DNA from: Mesorhizobium sp. L-8-3
GTDB taxonomy: Bacteria; Pseudomonadota; Alphaproteobacteria; Rhizobiales; Rhizobiaceae
Direction of reading: 5' to 3'
NCBI RefSeq assembly: GCF_016756615.1
Contig: NZ_AP023262.1
Span: 2,478,501 to 2,542,500 of the forward strand
Length of the DNA: 64,000 nt
In this document: one piece after another, positions 35,056-44,179 of the stretch
Numbering within the stretch: position 1 is the stretch's first letter
Layout: every line of letters starts with the position of its first letter
The notes under the pieces: generated by a model
The model's database searches: none
Seen by the model: only the letters and a program-made list of their open reading frames with translations
Told to the model about the DNA's origin: nothing
Translations under genes and position numbers: made by a program

Positions 35056-35898
35056 ATGCGATTTGAAGGTACGTCGGCCTATGTCGCCGACAAGGATCTG
35101 ATGGTGGCCGTCAATGCCGCGATCGCCCTGGAGCGTCCGCTCCTGGTCAAGGGCGAGCCCGGCACCGGCAAGACGGAACTGGCCAGGCAGGTGGCCGCCG
35201 CGCTCGGCCTCGATCTCATCGAATGGCACGTCAAGTCGACGACCAGGGCGCAGCAAGGCCTCTACGAATATGACGCCGTGTCGCGGCTGCGCGATTCCCA
35301 GCTCGGCGATGCCAGGTTCAATGACATCCGCAACTACATCAAGCGCGGCAAGCTGTGGGATGCGTTTTCCGCGGACAGGAAGGTCGTGCTCCTGATCGAC
35401 GAGATCGACAAGGCCGACATCGAGTTCCCGAACGACCTTCTGCAGGAACTCGACAGAAACGAGTTCTTTGTCTACGAGACCGGCGAGACGATCCGCGCGA
35501 GCGTCCGGCCGATCGTCATCATCACCTCCAACAACGAGAAGGAATTGCCGGACGCTTTCCTGCGCCGCTGCTTCTTCCACTATATCCGCTTCCCCGATGC
35601 CGAGACGCTTCACCGCATCGTCGACGTCCATTATCCGGGGATCAAGCAGAGCCTGGTGCGCGCGGCGCTGACCCAGTTCTACGAGGTGCGCGAGGTTGCC
35701 GGGCTGAAGAAGAAGCCGTCGACATCGGAGGCGCTCGACTGGATTCGCCTGCTGGTGGCCGACGACATCCAGCCGGAGGACCTGCGCGCCGACGCCAAGA
35801 ACGCGTTGCCGCGGTTGCATGGCGCGCTCTTGAAGAACGAGCAGGACGTTCACCTCTTCGAAAGGCTGGCCTTCATGGCGCGGCGGCAGCAGGGCTAA
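35056..35898 (+). CDS. MoxR-family AAA+ ATPase
   Basis: A 280-residue ATPase with Walker A GEPGTGKTEL (about 33-42), Walker B LLIDEIDKAD (about 112-121), and sensor 1 IITSNNEKELPDAFLRRC (about 155-172). MoxR proteins act as chaperones that insert cofactors or metals, together with von Willebrand factor A proteins. The VWA gene lies 0.7 kb downstream with a GNAT gene between. The client protein is unknown. Confidence 0.92.
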   Translation: MRFEGTSAYVADKDLMVAVNAAIALERPLLVKGEPGTGKTELARQVAAALGLDLIEWHVKSTTRAQQGLYEYDAVSRLRDSQLGDARFNDIRNYIKRGKLWDAFSADRKVVLLIDEIDKADIEFPNDLLQELDRNEFFVYETGETIRASVRPIVIITSNNEKELPDAFLRRCFFHYIRFPDAETLHRIVDVHYPGIKQSLVRAALTQFYEVREVAGLKKKPSTSEALDWIRLLVADDIQPEDLRADAKNALPRLHGALLKNEQDVHLFERLAFMARRQQG

Positions 35899-35943
35899 GC
35901 AGATTCCGGAAAAGTGTCCCACGGTTTTCCGACAAGAATCTGC
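35899..35943. repeat. Palindromic intergenic element directly after the MoxR stop
   Basis: Imperfect palindrome with arms GCAGATTC/GAATCTGC and inner CGGAAAA/TTTTCCG around a GTGTCCCACG core. It begins at the base after the MoxR stop codon. It resembles the element at 45733-45777 in architecture and in its GTaCCCAC/GTGtCCCAC core, and similar palindromes are widespread in rhizobial genomes. Confidence 0.7.
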
Positions 35944-36116
35944 GACAAGACAAAGGCCTAAGCAGACCATTCGTTGGGTTGCCAGCGAATGTGTGCTTAG
36001 GGAAATTTCGCTCGTGGACTCTTGCTGCGGAGCGGGCGGCATGGAATGCCGGTTCGAACGATACCGCGATCTCGCCGCCGAAGGCGGCAGGCGCGACTGA
36101 CCGGGAGAGGAAGACC

Positions 36117-36566
36117 ATGTCCGAGATTATCGTCCGTCCGCTCGAGCAGGCCGACCACGAGGCGTGGCGCCGGTTGTGGACCGACTATCTCACCTTCTAC
36201 GAAACGCGCCTGCCCGAGGAGGTCTACGCCTCGACCTGGCAACGGCTCTTCACGCCGGACGAGTTCGAGCCGAAGGGCCTTCTGGCACTGGCCGACGCCA
36301 AGCCCGTCGGGCTGGTGCATTATCTCTTCCACCGCAGTTGCTGGTCCCTCGTCAACAATTGCTACCTGCAGGACCTGTTCGCCGATGCCGCCATTCGGGG
36401 CAATGGCGTGGGCGCGGCGCTGATCCAGGCCGTCAAGGACGAGGCGGCCAAGGCCGGCGTGACGAATGTCTACTGGATGACCCACGAAACCAACACGACG
36501 GCGCGGCGCCTCTATGACCACGTCGCGCGGCGAACCGGCTTCATCGAATATGACCTGTTGAGCTGA
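36117..36566 (+). CDS. GNAT-family N-acetyltransferase
   Basis: A 149-residue acetyltransferase with the acetyl-CoA-binding region LQDLFADAAIRGNGVGAALI (about residues 82-101) and a C-terminal HETNTTARRLYDHVARRTGF typical of small GNAT enzymes. The ATG has a gggagagga ribosome-binding site. It lies between the MoxR gene and the VWA gene (3 bp gap to the latter), so it is translated with the VWA protein. The substrate, a small molecule or a protein of this module, is unknown. Confidence 0.88.
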   Translation: MSEIIVRPLEQADHEAWRRLWTDYLTFYETRLPEEVYASTWQRLFTPDEFEPKGLLALADAKPVGLVHYLFHRSCWSLVNNCYLQDLFADAAIRGNGVGAALIQAVKDEAAKAGVTNVYWMTHETNTTARRLYDHVARRTGFIEYDLLS

Positions 36567-36569
36567 CCG

Positions 36570-37760
36570 ATGTTCATCCCGTTCTTCCTCGAGCTCAAGG
36601 CCGCCCGCGTCCCGGTATCGCTGCGCGAATATCTGACCTTGCTGGAGGGGATGGAGGCGGATCTCGTCACCTACGACGTCGAGGGTTTCTATTATCTGGC
36701 GCGCGCCGCCCTGGTGAAGGACGAGCGCCATATCGATCGCTTCGACCAGGTATTCTCCCATGTGTTCAAGGGCGTCGAGGCCATCTCGGGCGAGGGGGCG
36801 ATCGATGTCGCGAACATTCCCGAGGAATGGCTGCGCCGTCTCGCCGAGAAGCATCTGAGCGAGGAGGAGAAGCGGCTGGTCGAGGCGCTCGGCGGCTTCG
36901 AAAAGCTGATGGAGACGCTGAAGAAGCGGCTGGAGGAGCAGAAGGGCCGTCATCAGGGCGGCTCGAAATGGATCGGCACCGCCGGCACCTCACCCTTCGG
37001 CGCCTATGGCTACAATCCCGAAGGCGTGCGCATCGGCCAGCACGAGAGCCGCCACCGTCGCGCCGTGAAGGTCTGGGACAAGCGCGAGTTCAGGAATTTC
37101 GACGATTCCGTCGAACTCGGCACGCGCAACATCAAGATCGCCTTGAAGCGCCTGCGCCGCTGGGTCCGCGAGGGCGCGCAGGAGGAACTCGACCTGCCCG
37201 GCACGATCCACGCCACCGCCGAGCACGGCTATCTCGACGTGCAGACCCGCCCGGAGCGGCGCAACGCGGTCAAGCTTTTGATGTTCTTCGACGTCGGCGG
37301 CTCGATGGACGATCACATCCGGATCGTCCAGGAACTGTTCTCGGCGGCCCGGGCCGAGTTCCGCCAGCTCGAATATTTCTACTTCCACAACTGCCTCTAT
37401 GAAGGCGTCTGGAAAGACAATCGCCGCCGTCACCAGGAGGTGATCCCGACCTTTGACGTGCTGCACAAATATGGCCACGACTACAAGGTCGTGTTCGTCG
37501 GGGACGCGTCGATGAGCCCCTACGAGATCGCCTATGCCGGAGGATCGGTCGAACACTGGAACGCCGAGCCAGGCATCACCTGGCTGCAGCGGGTGCTTGC
37601 GCAATGGCCGAATGCGGTCTGGCTCAATCCGGTGCGGGAGAAGCACTGGAGCTACACCCATTCGATCGGCATGATCCGCGACATCTTCGGTCAGCGCATG
37701 TATCCCCTGACGCTCGCCGGCCTCGAGGCCGCGACGAAGGAACTGTCCCGCAAGCACTAG
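36570..37760 (+). CDS. VWA-domain protein, CoxE-like, partner of MoxR
   Basis: A 396-residue protein: helical N-terminal part (about 1-130) with a charged coiled-coil-like stretch around 85-130, then a von Willebrand factor A domain (about 225-385). The metal-ion site is LLMFFDVGGSMDDH, with DxGGS replacing the classical DxSxS. With the MoxR ATPase two genes upstream it forms a MoxR-VWA pair, the kind of module that matures enzymes such as CO dehydrogenase (CoxD/CoxE) or inserts metals. No obvious client enzyme is nearby. Confidence 0.88.
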   Translation: MFIPFFLELKAARVPVSLREYLTLLEGMEADLVTYDVEGFYYLARAALVKDERHIDRFDQVFSHVFKGVEAISGEGAIDVANIPEEWLRRLAEKHLSEEEKRLVEALGGFEKLMETLKKRLEEQKGRHQGGSKWIGTAGTSPFGAYGYNPEGVRIGQHESRHRRAVKVWDKREFRNFDDSVELGTRNIKIALKRLRRWVREGAQEELDLPGTIHATAEHGYLDVQTRPERRNAVKLLMFFDVGGSMDDHIRIVQELFSAARAEFRQLEYFYFHNCLYEGVWKDNRRRHQEVIPTFDVLHKYGHDYKVVFVGDASMSPYEIAYAGGSVEHWNAEPGITWLQRVLAQWPNAVWLNPVREKHWSYTHSIGMIRDIFGQRMYPLTLAGLEAATKELSRKH

Positions 37761-37851
37761 GCGCAACGCGCCCTTGGGGCGGATGCGTAGCGCGCATCTT
37801 CCGCAACACGCGGTGCGACCCTACATTGGGCAGACCAACCCGGAGATCACG

Positions 37852-38253
37852 ATGGACGAGCACCGCTATCCAGTCACCCGAACCGACGCCGAATGGCGAG
37901 CCTTGCTGACGCCGGAACAATATGCCGTCATGCGCCAGCACGGCACGGAGAGGCCTGGAAGCTGCGCGCTGCTTCATGAGAAGCGCGCTGGGACGTTCAA
38001 ATGCGCCGGCTGCGAGCAGCCGCTGTTCGAATCCAGCCTCAAATTCGAGAGCGGCACCGGCTGGCCGAGCTTCAACGATCCGGTGCCGGGTTCGGTGGAG
38101 ACCACGGTCGACCGCAGCTACGGCATGGTGCGCACGGAAGTCCATTGCTCGCGCTGCGGCAGCCATCTCGGCCATGTGTTCGAGGATGGCCCGCCGCCGA
38201 CCCATCTGCGTTATTGCATCAACGGTGTGGCGCTGAACTTCGAGCCGGACTGA
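37852..38253 (+). CDS. msrB: Peptide-methionine (R)-S-oxide reductase
   Basis: A 133-residue MsrB that repairs methionine-R-sulfoxide in proteins. Zinc-binding CxxC pairs (CAGC near 51 and CSRC near 100), GTGWPSF near 68 and the catalytic Cys in RYCINGVALNF near the C-terminus are all present. There is no signal peptide, so it is cytoplasmic. The start at ATG 37852 follows an agga-like site. It is monocistronic as far as can be seen. Confidence 0.95.
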   Translation: MDEHRYPVTRTDAEWRALLTPEQYAVMRQHGTERPGSCALLHEKRAGTFKCAGCEQPLFESSLKFESGTGWPSFNDPVPGSVETTVDRSYGMVRTEVHCSRCGSHLGHVFEDGPPPTHLRYCINGVALNFEPD

Positions 38254-38492
38254 GCGCTGCGCGCCGAAAGGCGCAGGTCAGGAGATGGGCCAGGACGTTC
38301 CTTGAGGAAAGAGCCAAGTCGCCGTGCTCACATCCGCTGCCCCGTCACCGGGACAAAATCTACTTTAAGTTGAGATTTGATGGCGCGGTTGCTGTTGCGT
38401 CAAAGGCACAGTAAGCGGGACGATTTCATAGTATAGATATCTCCATGGGTGGAGCAGTGGGGCCTTGGGGGTTTCGGAACCTGGAGGTCAAC

Positions 38493-39146
38493 GTGCGTTC
38501 AAGCTACTTCCTATTCGCGTCGGCGCTGGCGGTTCTTGCCGCCACAGGAGCGAAGGCCGCCGATGCCGTGATCGAGCCGCCGCCGGTCGTCATCGAAACC
38601 CCGACATTCACCTGGACGGGACCATATATCGGTCTCCAGGGCGGATATGCCTGGTCCAATGCCCGTTTCTCCGACCCCTTCGTGTCCGTCAAGGACAATT
38701 TCGACGGTGGCCTTCTGGGCGGTTACGTCGGCTACCAATGGCAATACGGATCCTTCGTGTTCGGTGGTGAAGCCGATATCAATGCGTTGTGGAACGACCA
38801 GACTTTCGACGTCGGCGGACTGGCCGTTGATGTCGGCGCCGACTGGCTGGCTTCGATCCGCGCTCGAGCGGGTTATGCCATCGATCGGGCCTTGATCTTC
38901 GGTACCGGCGGTGTTGCCTTTACCGGCGTTTCCGCCGACACGACGATCGGCGGGCTCGATATCAGCGCGAGCGAAACCTATACCGGCTGGACCCTCGGCG
39001 GTGGTGTCGACTACGCCTTCACCGACAACTGGATCGGCCGGCTCGAATATCGCTATTACGACTTCGGCGACTCCGATGTCTTCGACAACGGCAACCTGGA
39101 CATCCAGTACAACACCGTGACGGTCGGCGTCGCCTACAAGTGGTGA
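38493..39146 (+). CDS. Outer-membrane beta-barrel protein (Omp25/RopB-like)
   Basis: A 217-residue protein with a signal peptide (about 1-23, ending AKAADA) and an 8-strand OmpA-like barrel pattern: FTWTGPYIGLQGGYAWSNA near the start, ending in an aromatic residue (VGVAYKW), the usual C-terminal outer-membrane signature. The GTG at 38493 is chosen because ctggaggtc lies just upstream. It resembles the Omp25/Omp31/RopB family of Rhizobiales. The 239 bp upstream hold no gene and presumably its promoter. Confidence 0.85.
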   Translation: MRSSYFLFASALAVLAATGAKAADAVIEPPPVVIETPTFTWTGPYIGLQGGYAWSNARFSDPFVSVKDNFDGGLLGGYVGYQWQYGSFVFGGEADINALWNDQTFDVGGLAVDVGADWLASIRARAGYAIDRALIFGTGGVAFTGVSADTTIGGLDISASETYTGWTLGGGVDYAFTDNWIGRLEYRYYDFGDSDVFDNGNLDIQYNTVTVGVAYKW

Positions 39147-39352
39147 TATAGAGACCGACGCCGTTGCCTGTCGACGGCTTCGCGCCAACGGCTCGGAGGT
39201 CGATAGCGATTTCCGAGCCGCCGATGGAATTGATTTTCTGGAGCAACATCTCGCGCAATGATAGGCGCGGCATCTTGCTCGATGCTTGGCAATGAGATGT
39301 AAGGGCACGTTCCTGCTCCAACGTCGACTGTTTCGCAGGTGACCGACGCCTC

Positions 39353-39395
39353 AAGCGGCATGTTCCCGTAGAATGGGGACTGCCGCTTTATTTTT
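39353..39395 (+). terminator. Rho-independent terminator of the outer-membrane protein gene
   Basis: A long stem, AAGCGGCA/TGCCGCTT extended by GTTCCC/GGGGAC, is followed by TTATTTTTC. The T tract is on the plus strand. It lies 207 nt after the omp stop, giving an unusually long 3' untranslated region. Confidence 0.75.
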
Positions 39396-39422
39396 CGTCA
39401 CGATCGGTTCCATTCCTGCTCC

Positions 39423-39764
39423 TCACAGCATCGTTGCAAGGATTACCCAGGCTGCCGCGCCCAACTGCGCGATCCAGGCGATTTTCGGCGTGGTTTTCTC
39501 GGCGGTACGCCAAACGGCCAGGAACAGAAACAGATTGTAGGGCAGCGCAAGGAGATGGACGGCGAGCGCGAGCGCGACCGGCACCTTCATCCCAAGGACC
39601 ATCAGCGCTGCGATCGTGGTTGCCACATTGATTGCGCTGCCGACCACGACCATGTCCCACCAGAACAGCCGCGACATCGTCACCTGCCCGCGCCAGCGCG
39701 CGACCAGGAACCCCGGTTCAGGCTCCGTCCTTGCCGGTATCTTTGCGGCCGCACCTTCACCCAT
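39423..39764 (-). CDS. Small multi-pass membrane protein
   Basis: A 113-residue protein with about three hydrophobic segments (roughly residues 32-52, 55-75 and 88-110) after a charged N-terminal tail. No family is recognised. The ATG at 39764 is chosen because it opens a normal-length chain; the frame continues upstream with a composition unlike coding sequence. It lies between the omp terminator and the DUF6065-like gene. Confidence 0.5.
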   Translation of the reverse strand: MGEGAAAKIPARTEPEPGFLVARWRGQVTMSRLFWWDMVVVGSAINVATTIAALMVLGMKVPVALALAVHLLALPYNLFLFLAVWRTAEKTTPKIAWIAQLGAAAWVILATML

Positions 39765-40043
39765 GGTCCCGACCTTTTGCGGAGATGCTCGACCGCCGGT
39801 GGAGCGAGTTCGACATTCGCACTCCGTCTGATGTGACATGTGCGAGGTCGAATTCGAAGCGCCACATTCGCTTGGGGCCTGTTCCGGAGGATGCGTCAGG
39901 ACCACTACAGCATCGGCTCGGGAATCGGAATCGATTTTCGGAACGCACGACCCTCCTGGACGTGACCGTCGATCGATGGATGGTTTCGAAGAGAGGCCCG
40001 TTGGCGTATGATCTGCCTTCGCCGCGACGCGCCCTCCCCGCAA

Positions 40044-40778
40044 TCATGGCCGCTTGAACGGCCGGAGGCGCAGCCGGCTGCGATGCTCTTCCGGGCCCGC
40101 CGCGCCCGATGGATGCACACCTCTGAAATACGCCTTCTGCCATTTGTCCTGAGCGGCTTTCGACGCCGGGTCGGCCAGTGACGAGTTGAAATTGTTCCGG
40201 CTCTCTGACCACTGCCTGTATTCGAGATCCAGTTCGGGGTTCTCGGAGAGGTTGCGGATTTCCGGCGTCACCTCCTCGACACCGCCGCGCCTGAGTGGAA
40301 AGATCAGGCAGAAGGGTTCGTCGATCTCGAAGTGGACTCTCTGGTTCGAGCGCGTGAACTTCCAGTTCATGGTGAAGGTATAGGGCGCCCAGTCGGTCTC
40401 GACGATGCCTGACAGCGCAGCGATCGAGTCTTTGGGCCGATTGAGTGGCCCGGTCACGAACAGATCGACGCCTTGATCTGTCCGGAAAAGGCAAGGGATA
40501 TGGAATGTGAGGACTCCACTCCCGAAATGACTGATTGCGGGCGGCACGGTTCCGGGTTTTGCTTTGATACGGATCGCGTCGAGGCTATCGCGGCCGTCCC
40601 AGACGGCGGAAAATCCCGTGGCGCACAGAATCTCCCAGCCATGCGCATTGGCGATGTTCAGCGGCAGGCAGCGGTAGGCGTAGCGCTGATCGGTATCGTC
40701 CATCCATTGGCGCTCTACGGGTGCCGGCCGAATGCGCAGTTCATGTCCGTCGATGACGTAGGCGGTAAGCTGGCTCAT
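40044..40778 (-). CDS. Uncharacterised protein, DUF6065-like
   Basis: A 244-residue soluble protein without signal peptide or membrane segments. Its N-terminal region (RIRPAPVERQWMDDTDQRYA and PLNIANAHGWEI) resembles the DUF6065 family as I remember it. The middle is beta-rich with LFVTGPLNRPKD and WKFTRSNQRVHF, and the C-terminus is basic and low-complexity. Function unknown. Codon usage looks somewhat less GC-biased than its neighbours, as does the adjacent autotransporter. Confidence 0.65.
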   Translation of the reverse strand: MSQLTAYVIDGHELRIRPAPVERQWMDDTDQRYAYRCLPLNIANAHGWEILCATGFSAVWDGRDSLDAIRIKAKPGTVPPAISHFGSGVLTFHIPCLFRTDQGVDLFVTGPLNRPKDSIAALSGIVETDWAPYTFTMNWKFTRSNQRVHFEIDEPFCLIFPLRRGGVEEVTPEIRNLSENPELDLEYRQWSESRNNFNSSLADPASKAAQDKWQKAYFRGVHPSGAAGPEEHRSRLRLRPFKRP

Positions 40779-40947
40779 GCAATGGAGTCTATCGTGTTGC
40801 GTTTCGGCATTGTCGATGCCGAACCCGTTTTCGCCCTGCTGCAGCCGGACGGAAGGTTGATATCATACCAGGCGGCGGCAGCACTGCCGTCCGGCCGCAT
40901 CGATGACGCCGCCGTCGTGCCGCTGAGATATCGCCTGCGGCGGCCTT

Positions 40948-43900
40948 CTACCACCTCAGCTTGACGCCGATCTGGCCACCGAAGGCGTTGTGATCGGCGC
41001 CGTCCACATCGAAGGCGTAGCTCACGTCGCCGAAGGCGGACAGGTTGTCGTTGATCTGGAAGGCCGCGCCGCCATTCACCTCCAGCCAGGTGCCGCCTGT
41101 GTCGATCACCAGCGGAGTCGTGTTGAATGTGACGGTCGGCTCCGCCGAGAAACCATGCCACAGGTTGACACCGAGATGCGCCAGATGCGCCCCAAGGCTG
41201 CGTTCGAGGCGCGCACCGACCCGCCCGGTCCAGGCGTCGAACCTGTCATGGATGATCTCGGAGAACCGGTCGCGGCTATCTTCGAAGTCGATGCCCTGCC
41301 AGATCAGTTGTGCCTGCGGTTCGATCGCCCACCCATCGGAAATGACGAAGGGCCGACCGGTCTCGATCGAGGCGGCGAAGCTGGTGCCCTCGATGTTGGC
41401 GCCGATGCCGCGTCTCGACGTGCTCGCGCCGTTGAGCCAGCCATATTTGACGACGGTATCGACATACCAGCCGCTCGGCGTCGTGCGAGTCCAGTAGCCG
41501 GCGATGCTGTCCTCGGACAGATCGAGACTCCCGGCCTGAAGGTTCAGGCCGCCCAATATGTTGCCGCTGATGTCACCGGACGTCTCGGCATGGGTATAGA
41601 AGAGTCCGAAGCGATCGACATGGCCATTTTCGTGCTCGATGCCGACGATGTCACTGCCGGCCTGTAGCCCCCAATAGGTGCCATCGAAGGCCGGGGCGAG
41701 TTCGTACCCGGCGACGCTCAGCGTCGCATTGGCGCTGAGGTCGCTGTCGGCGCCGAACACCCGGCCCCACACAATGGGCGGCGGACGGACACCGTCATAC
41801 GGCACGTCGGCGCCCTGCGGCTCGGGAAGCGAATAAAGCAAGGCGCCGTCGCCGATCAGAAGCGATTGGTCGCCACGCCGTTGATGGAACGTGCCGAGAG
41901 ACAACAGCCCGAGCCGTTGGGCTGCGAGCGGCGCAATCACATGTCCGGGCACCTCCGGACGCACGTTCGGGAGCGGCGGCGGCGCAGGAGGTGGTGGCGG
42001 CGGCGCAGGAGGTGGTGGCGGCGGCGCAGGAGGTGGCGGCGGCGGCGCGGGAGGTGGTGGCGGCGGCGCGGGGAGGCGGTGGCGGCGGCGCGGGGAGGTG
42101 GTGGCGGCGGCGCGGGGAGGTGGTGGCGGCGGCGCGGGGAGGCGGCGGCGGCGGCGCGGGAGGTGGCGGCGGCGGCGCGGGGGGCGGCGGCGGCGGCGCG
42201 GGAGGTGGTGGCGGCGGCGGTGGCGGCGGAGGCGGCGGAGGCGGCGCCGGGGGTGCCGGCGGAGGCGGCGGAGGAGAGGCCCTGCTGCTGCGCAGGAACC
42301 AATCGTTGTCGGTCTCGGATCCCGGCGTTACGCCACCGCGAAACAGCAAATATTCGAACGGTCCGGCGGCAACGGGATTGCCGAGCGCAAACGCACCTGC
42401 GGTGGTCGTCGCGCCGTTCAGTGCATCGACCACAAGTATGCCGTTGGCGACTGTCAGTTGCCCCGGTCCGTCCACGTTTGTCACCAGAATGCTTGTCGCG
42501 CCGCTCCCCTGGCCGCCGTCGATGACCAGTCGATCGGAGGGAGAAACGTCGGTGCCGAGGAAGGTCTGCAGGTTGAGGCTGCCACCCTGACCTATATAGT
42601 CGCCCTGGACAACGAACCTGTCGGTAGCGTTCGGATTGTTGTTCGTTAGGTCTATCGTGCCCCAATTGTGGACGGCGATGAACTGACCGCTGGCGAACGG
42701 CGCGACCGTATGGGTGCCGTTGCCCGCGAACACCGTGCTCGTTTCGTCGATGGCAAGCGTTCCGGTGCCGGTGCCCGAATCGCCGAGTTTCAACGTAGCA
42801 TAGTTGTCGAACGTCAACTCGGAGCTGTCCGTAAGCTCGAACTGCTCCCAGTTCGTATAGCGGGCGACGTCGCCCCCGACCGTATTTGTCCACAGCAGCA
42901 CGTCGTCCGACCCCAACCCGCCATTGACGGGAAGTCCGGTCTTCAGATTGGTTGGCGTGAGGCCGATGAAATGGGCAAAATCGGTGTCGGCTCCCGTGTC
43001 GAGGCCGATGATCTCACCGCCGGTCCAGACGACGTGGTCGTCCCCGTCCTGGCCTTGCACGGTGTTCGTGATTGTCCCGTTTCGAATGAGTGCCTGGTCC
43101 TCGCCAGAGCCCAGGAGCACATTTCCGTTGACCGTGCCGTCCGCCATGTCGAACACATCGTCGCCGTCGCCCATGTCGATGACGTTGGACACGAGGTTGC
43201 GATTGATGAGGACGTCGTCGCCATCGCCCAGCGTGACGGCCTGGTTGATGCGCCCGTCATTGAAGAAGAAGTCGCTCGCCGAGCCGTTGCTGATGATGCC
43301 CTGCATCACCCCGGCCTGGCGGTTGACGACAAGGTTTAACCCGTCACCGGTCAGCGTGATGCCGCTGTTGAACGTGCCGAAATTGTCGATGAAGTTGCGG
43401 GGACCGGTGAGGCTGAAGGTGCCGCTCACCGCAGCGCCTGCGCGGATGATCACCGAGTTGAGCTCCGTGCCGGTCATCGTCAGCCCGGCGTTGAAGGTTC
43501 CCTGGCTGTCGACGAAATTCCTGGCGCCTGCAATGTCCGCCAGCCCGTTGACGGTCTTGCCGGCAAAAATGTTGAGTCTATTCTCGCCGTTGCCGGTGAT
43601 CGTTATGCCACCGCTGTTGATCACCCCGTTATGATTGATGACGATGATGCCGTCGCCTCTGCCGACGATTCCGTTCTGAAGAGTGCCGTTGTTGTTGAGC
43701 GTGAAAAGGTCATTGTCCACGGCGAACAGGCCGTTGTTCAGCGTGCCGTCATTGTTCAGCGTGCTCGTTCCCGGTCCCGTGATGGAGACGTCGGCATTGA
43801 AGACCGCATTGGGGTGAGCGGTGACCGTGACCGACTCCCCCGTCGAGTTGAAGCCTTCATTGATCTGCCCTTCGCAGTCGAAGGTTCCGGAGCCGGGAGG

Positions 43901-44179
43901 CGTTTCATGGCAGGCGGCAAACGCCTGCGCATCGCTCAAGCACAGAAGAGCGATCGAGGCGACGGATTGAAGAAGCACGTTGCGAAGGATTGGACGGCGT
44001 CGTCGTTGCCCGATATCGCTCAGGTTCGGCAGACGCATCGACATGGCTGGGGAGGTTGCCGTTCCGCGCCTTTCGGCCTGATGCCTCAAGGCGCTGTTTC
44101 CGGCAGCGGTCGCGCTTGAACGGGCACTAAGGGGCGGCAAGCGGCGAATCATCGATCGTTCCATCACAGTCGACGACAC
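40948..44179 (-). CDS. Autotransporter (type Va secretion) interrupted by a frameshift in a proline-coding repeat
   Basis: One gene of about 1077 codons read from 44179 (GTG; ATG codons 15 and 132 bp further in are alternatives). It has an extended signal peptide (core VASIALLCLSDAQAFA), a passenger rich in Asn-Asn-Gly and GDGDD repeats predicted to be a beta-helix, and a proline-rich linker of APPPPPP units. From about 41964 a second frame encodes the autotransporter beta-domain (RPEVPGHVIAPLAAQ to the terminal GVKLRW). The frame change occurs inside the repeat at 41982-42216, where four units are 22 bp instead of 21 bp. As read, the product ends at 41795 without a barrel and could not reach the surface. 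Removing one 22-bp unit restores the full frame. A sequencing error is the alternative. Confidence 0.85.
41982..42216. repeat. 21/22-bp tandem repeat encoding the autotransporter proline linker
   Basis: Successive units begin with GCGC at 41982, 42003, 42024, 42045, 42066, 42088, 42110, 42132, 42154, 42175 and 42196. Seven are 21 bp and four (42066-42153) are 22 bp, because GGG became GGGG after GCGC. 21-bp units encode APPPPPP on the minus strand; each 22-bp unit shifts the frame. The net offset of four extra bases is +1. Confidence 0.92.

Noticed and set aside
36030..36060. GGTTCGAA sequence resembling a tRNA T-arm
   Set aside because: No acceptor stem or anticodon arm can be built around it.
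41891..42649. Glycine-rich plus-strand frames over the autotransporter linker
   Set aside because: They are the complement of the proline-coding repeat; composition is purely repeat-derived.
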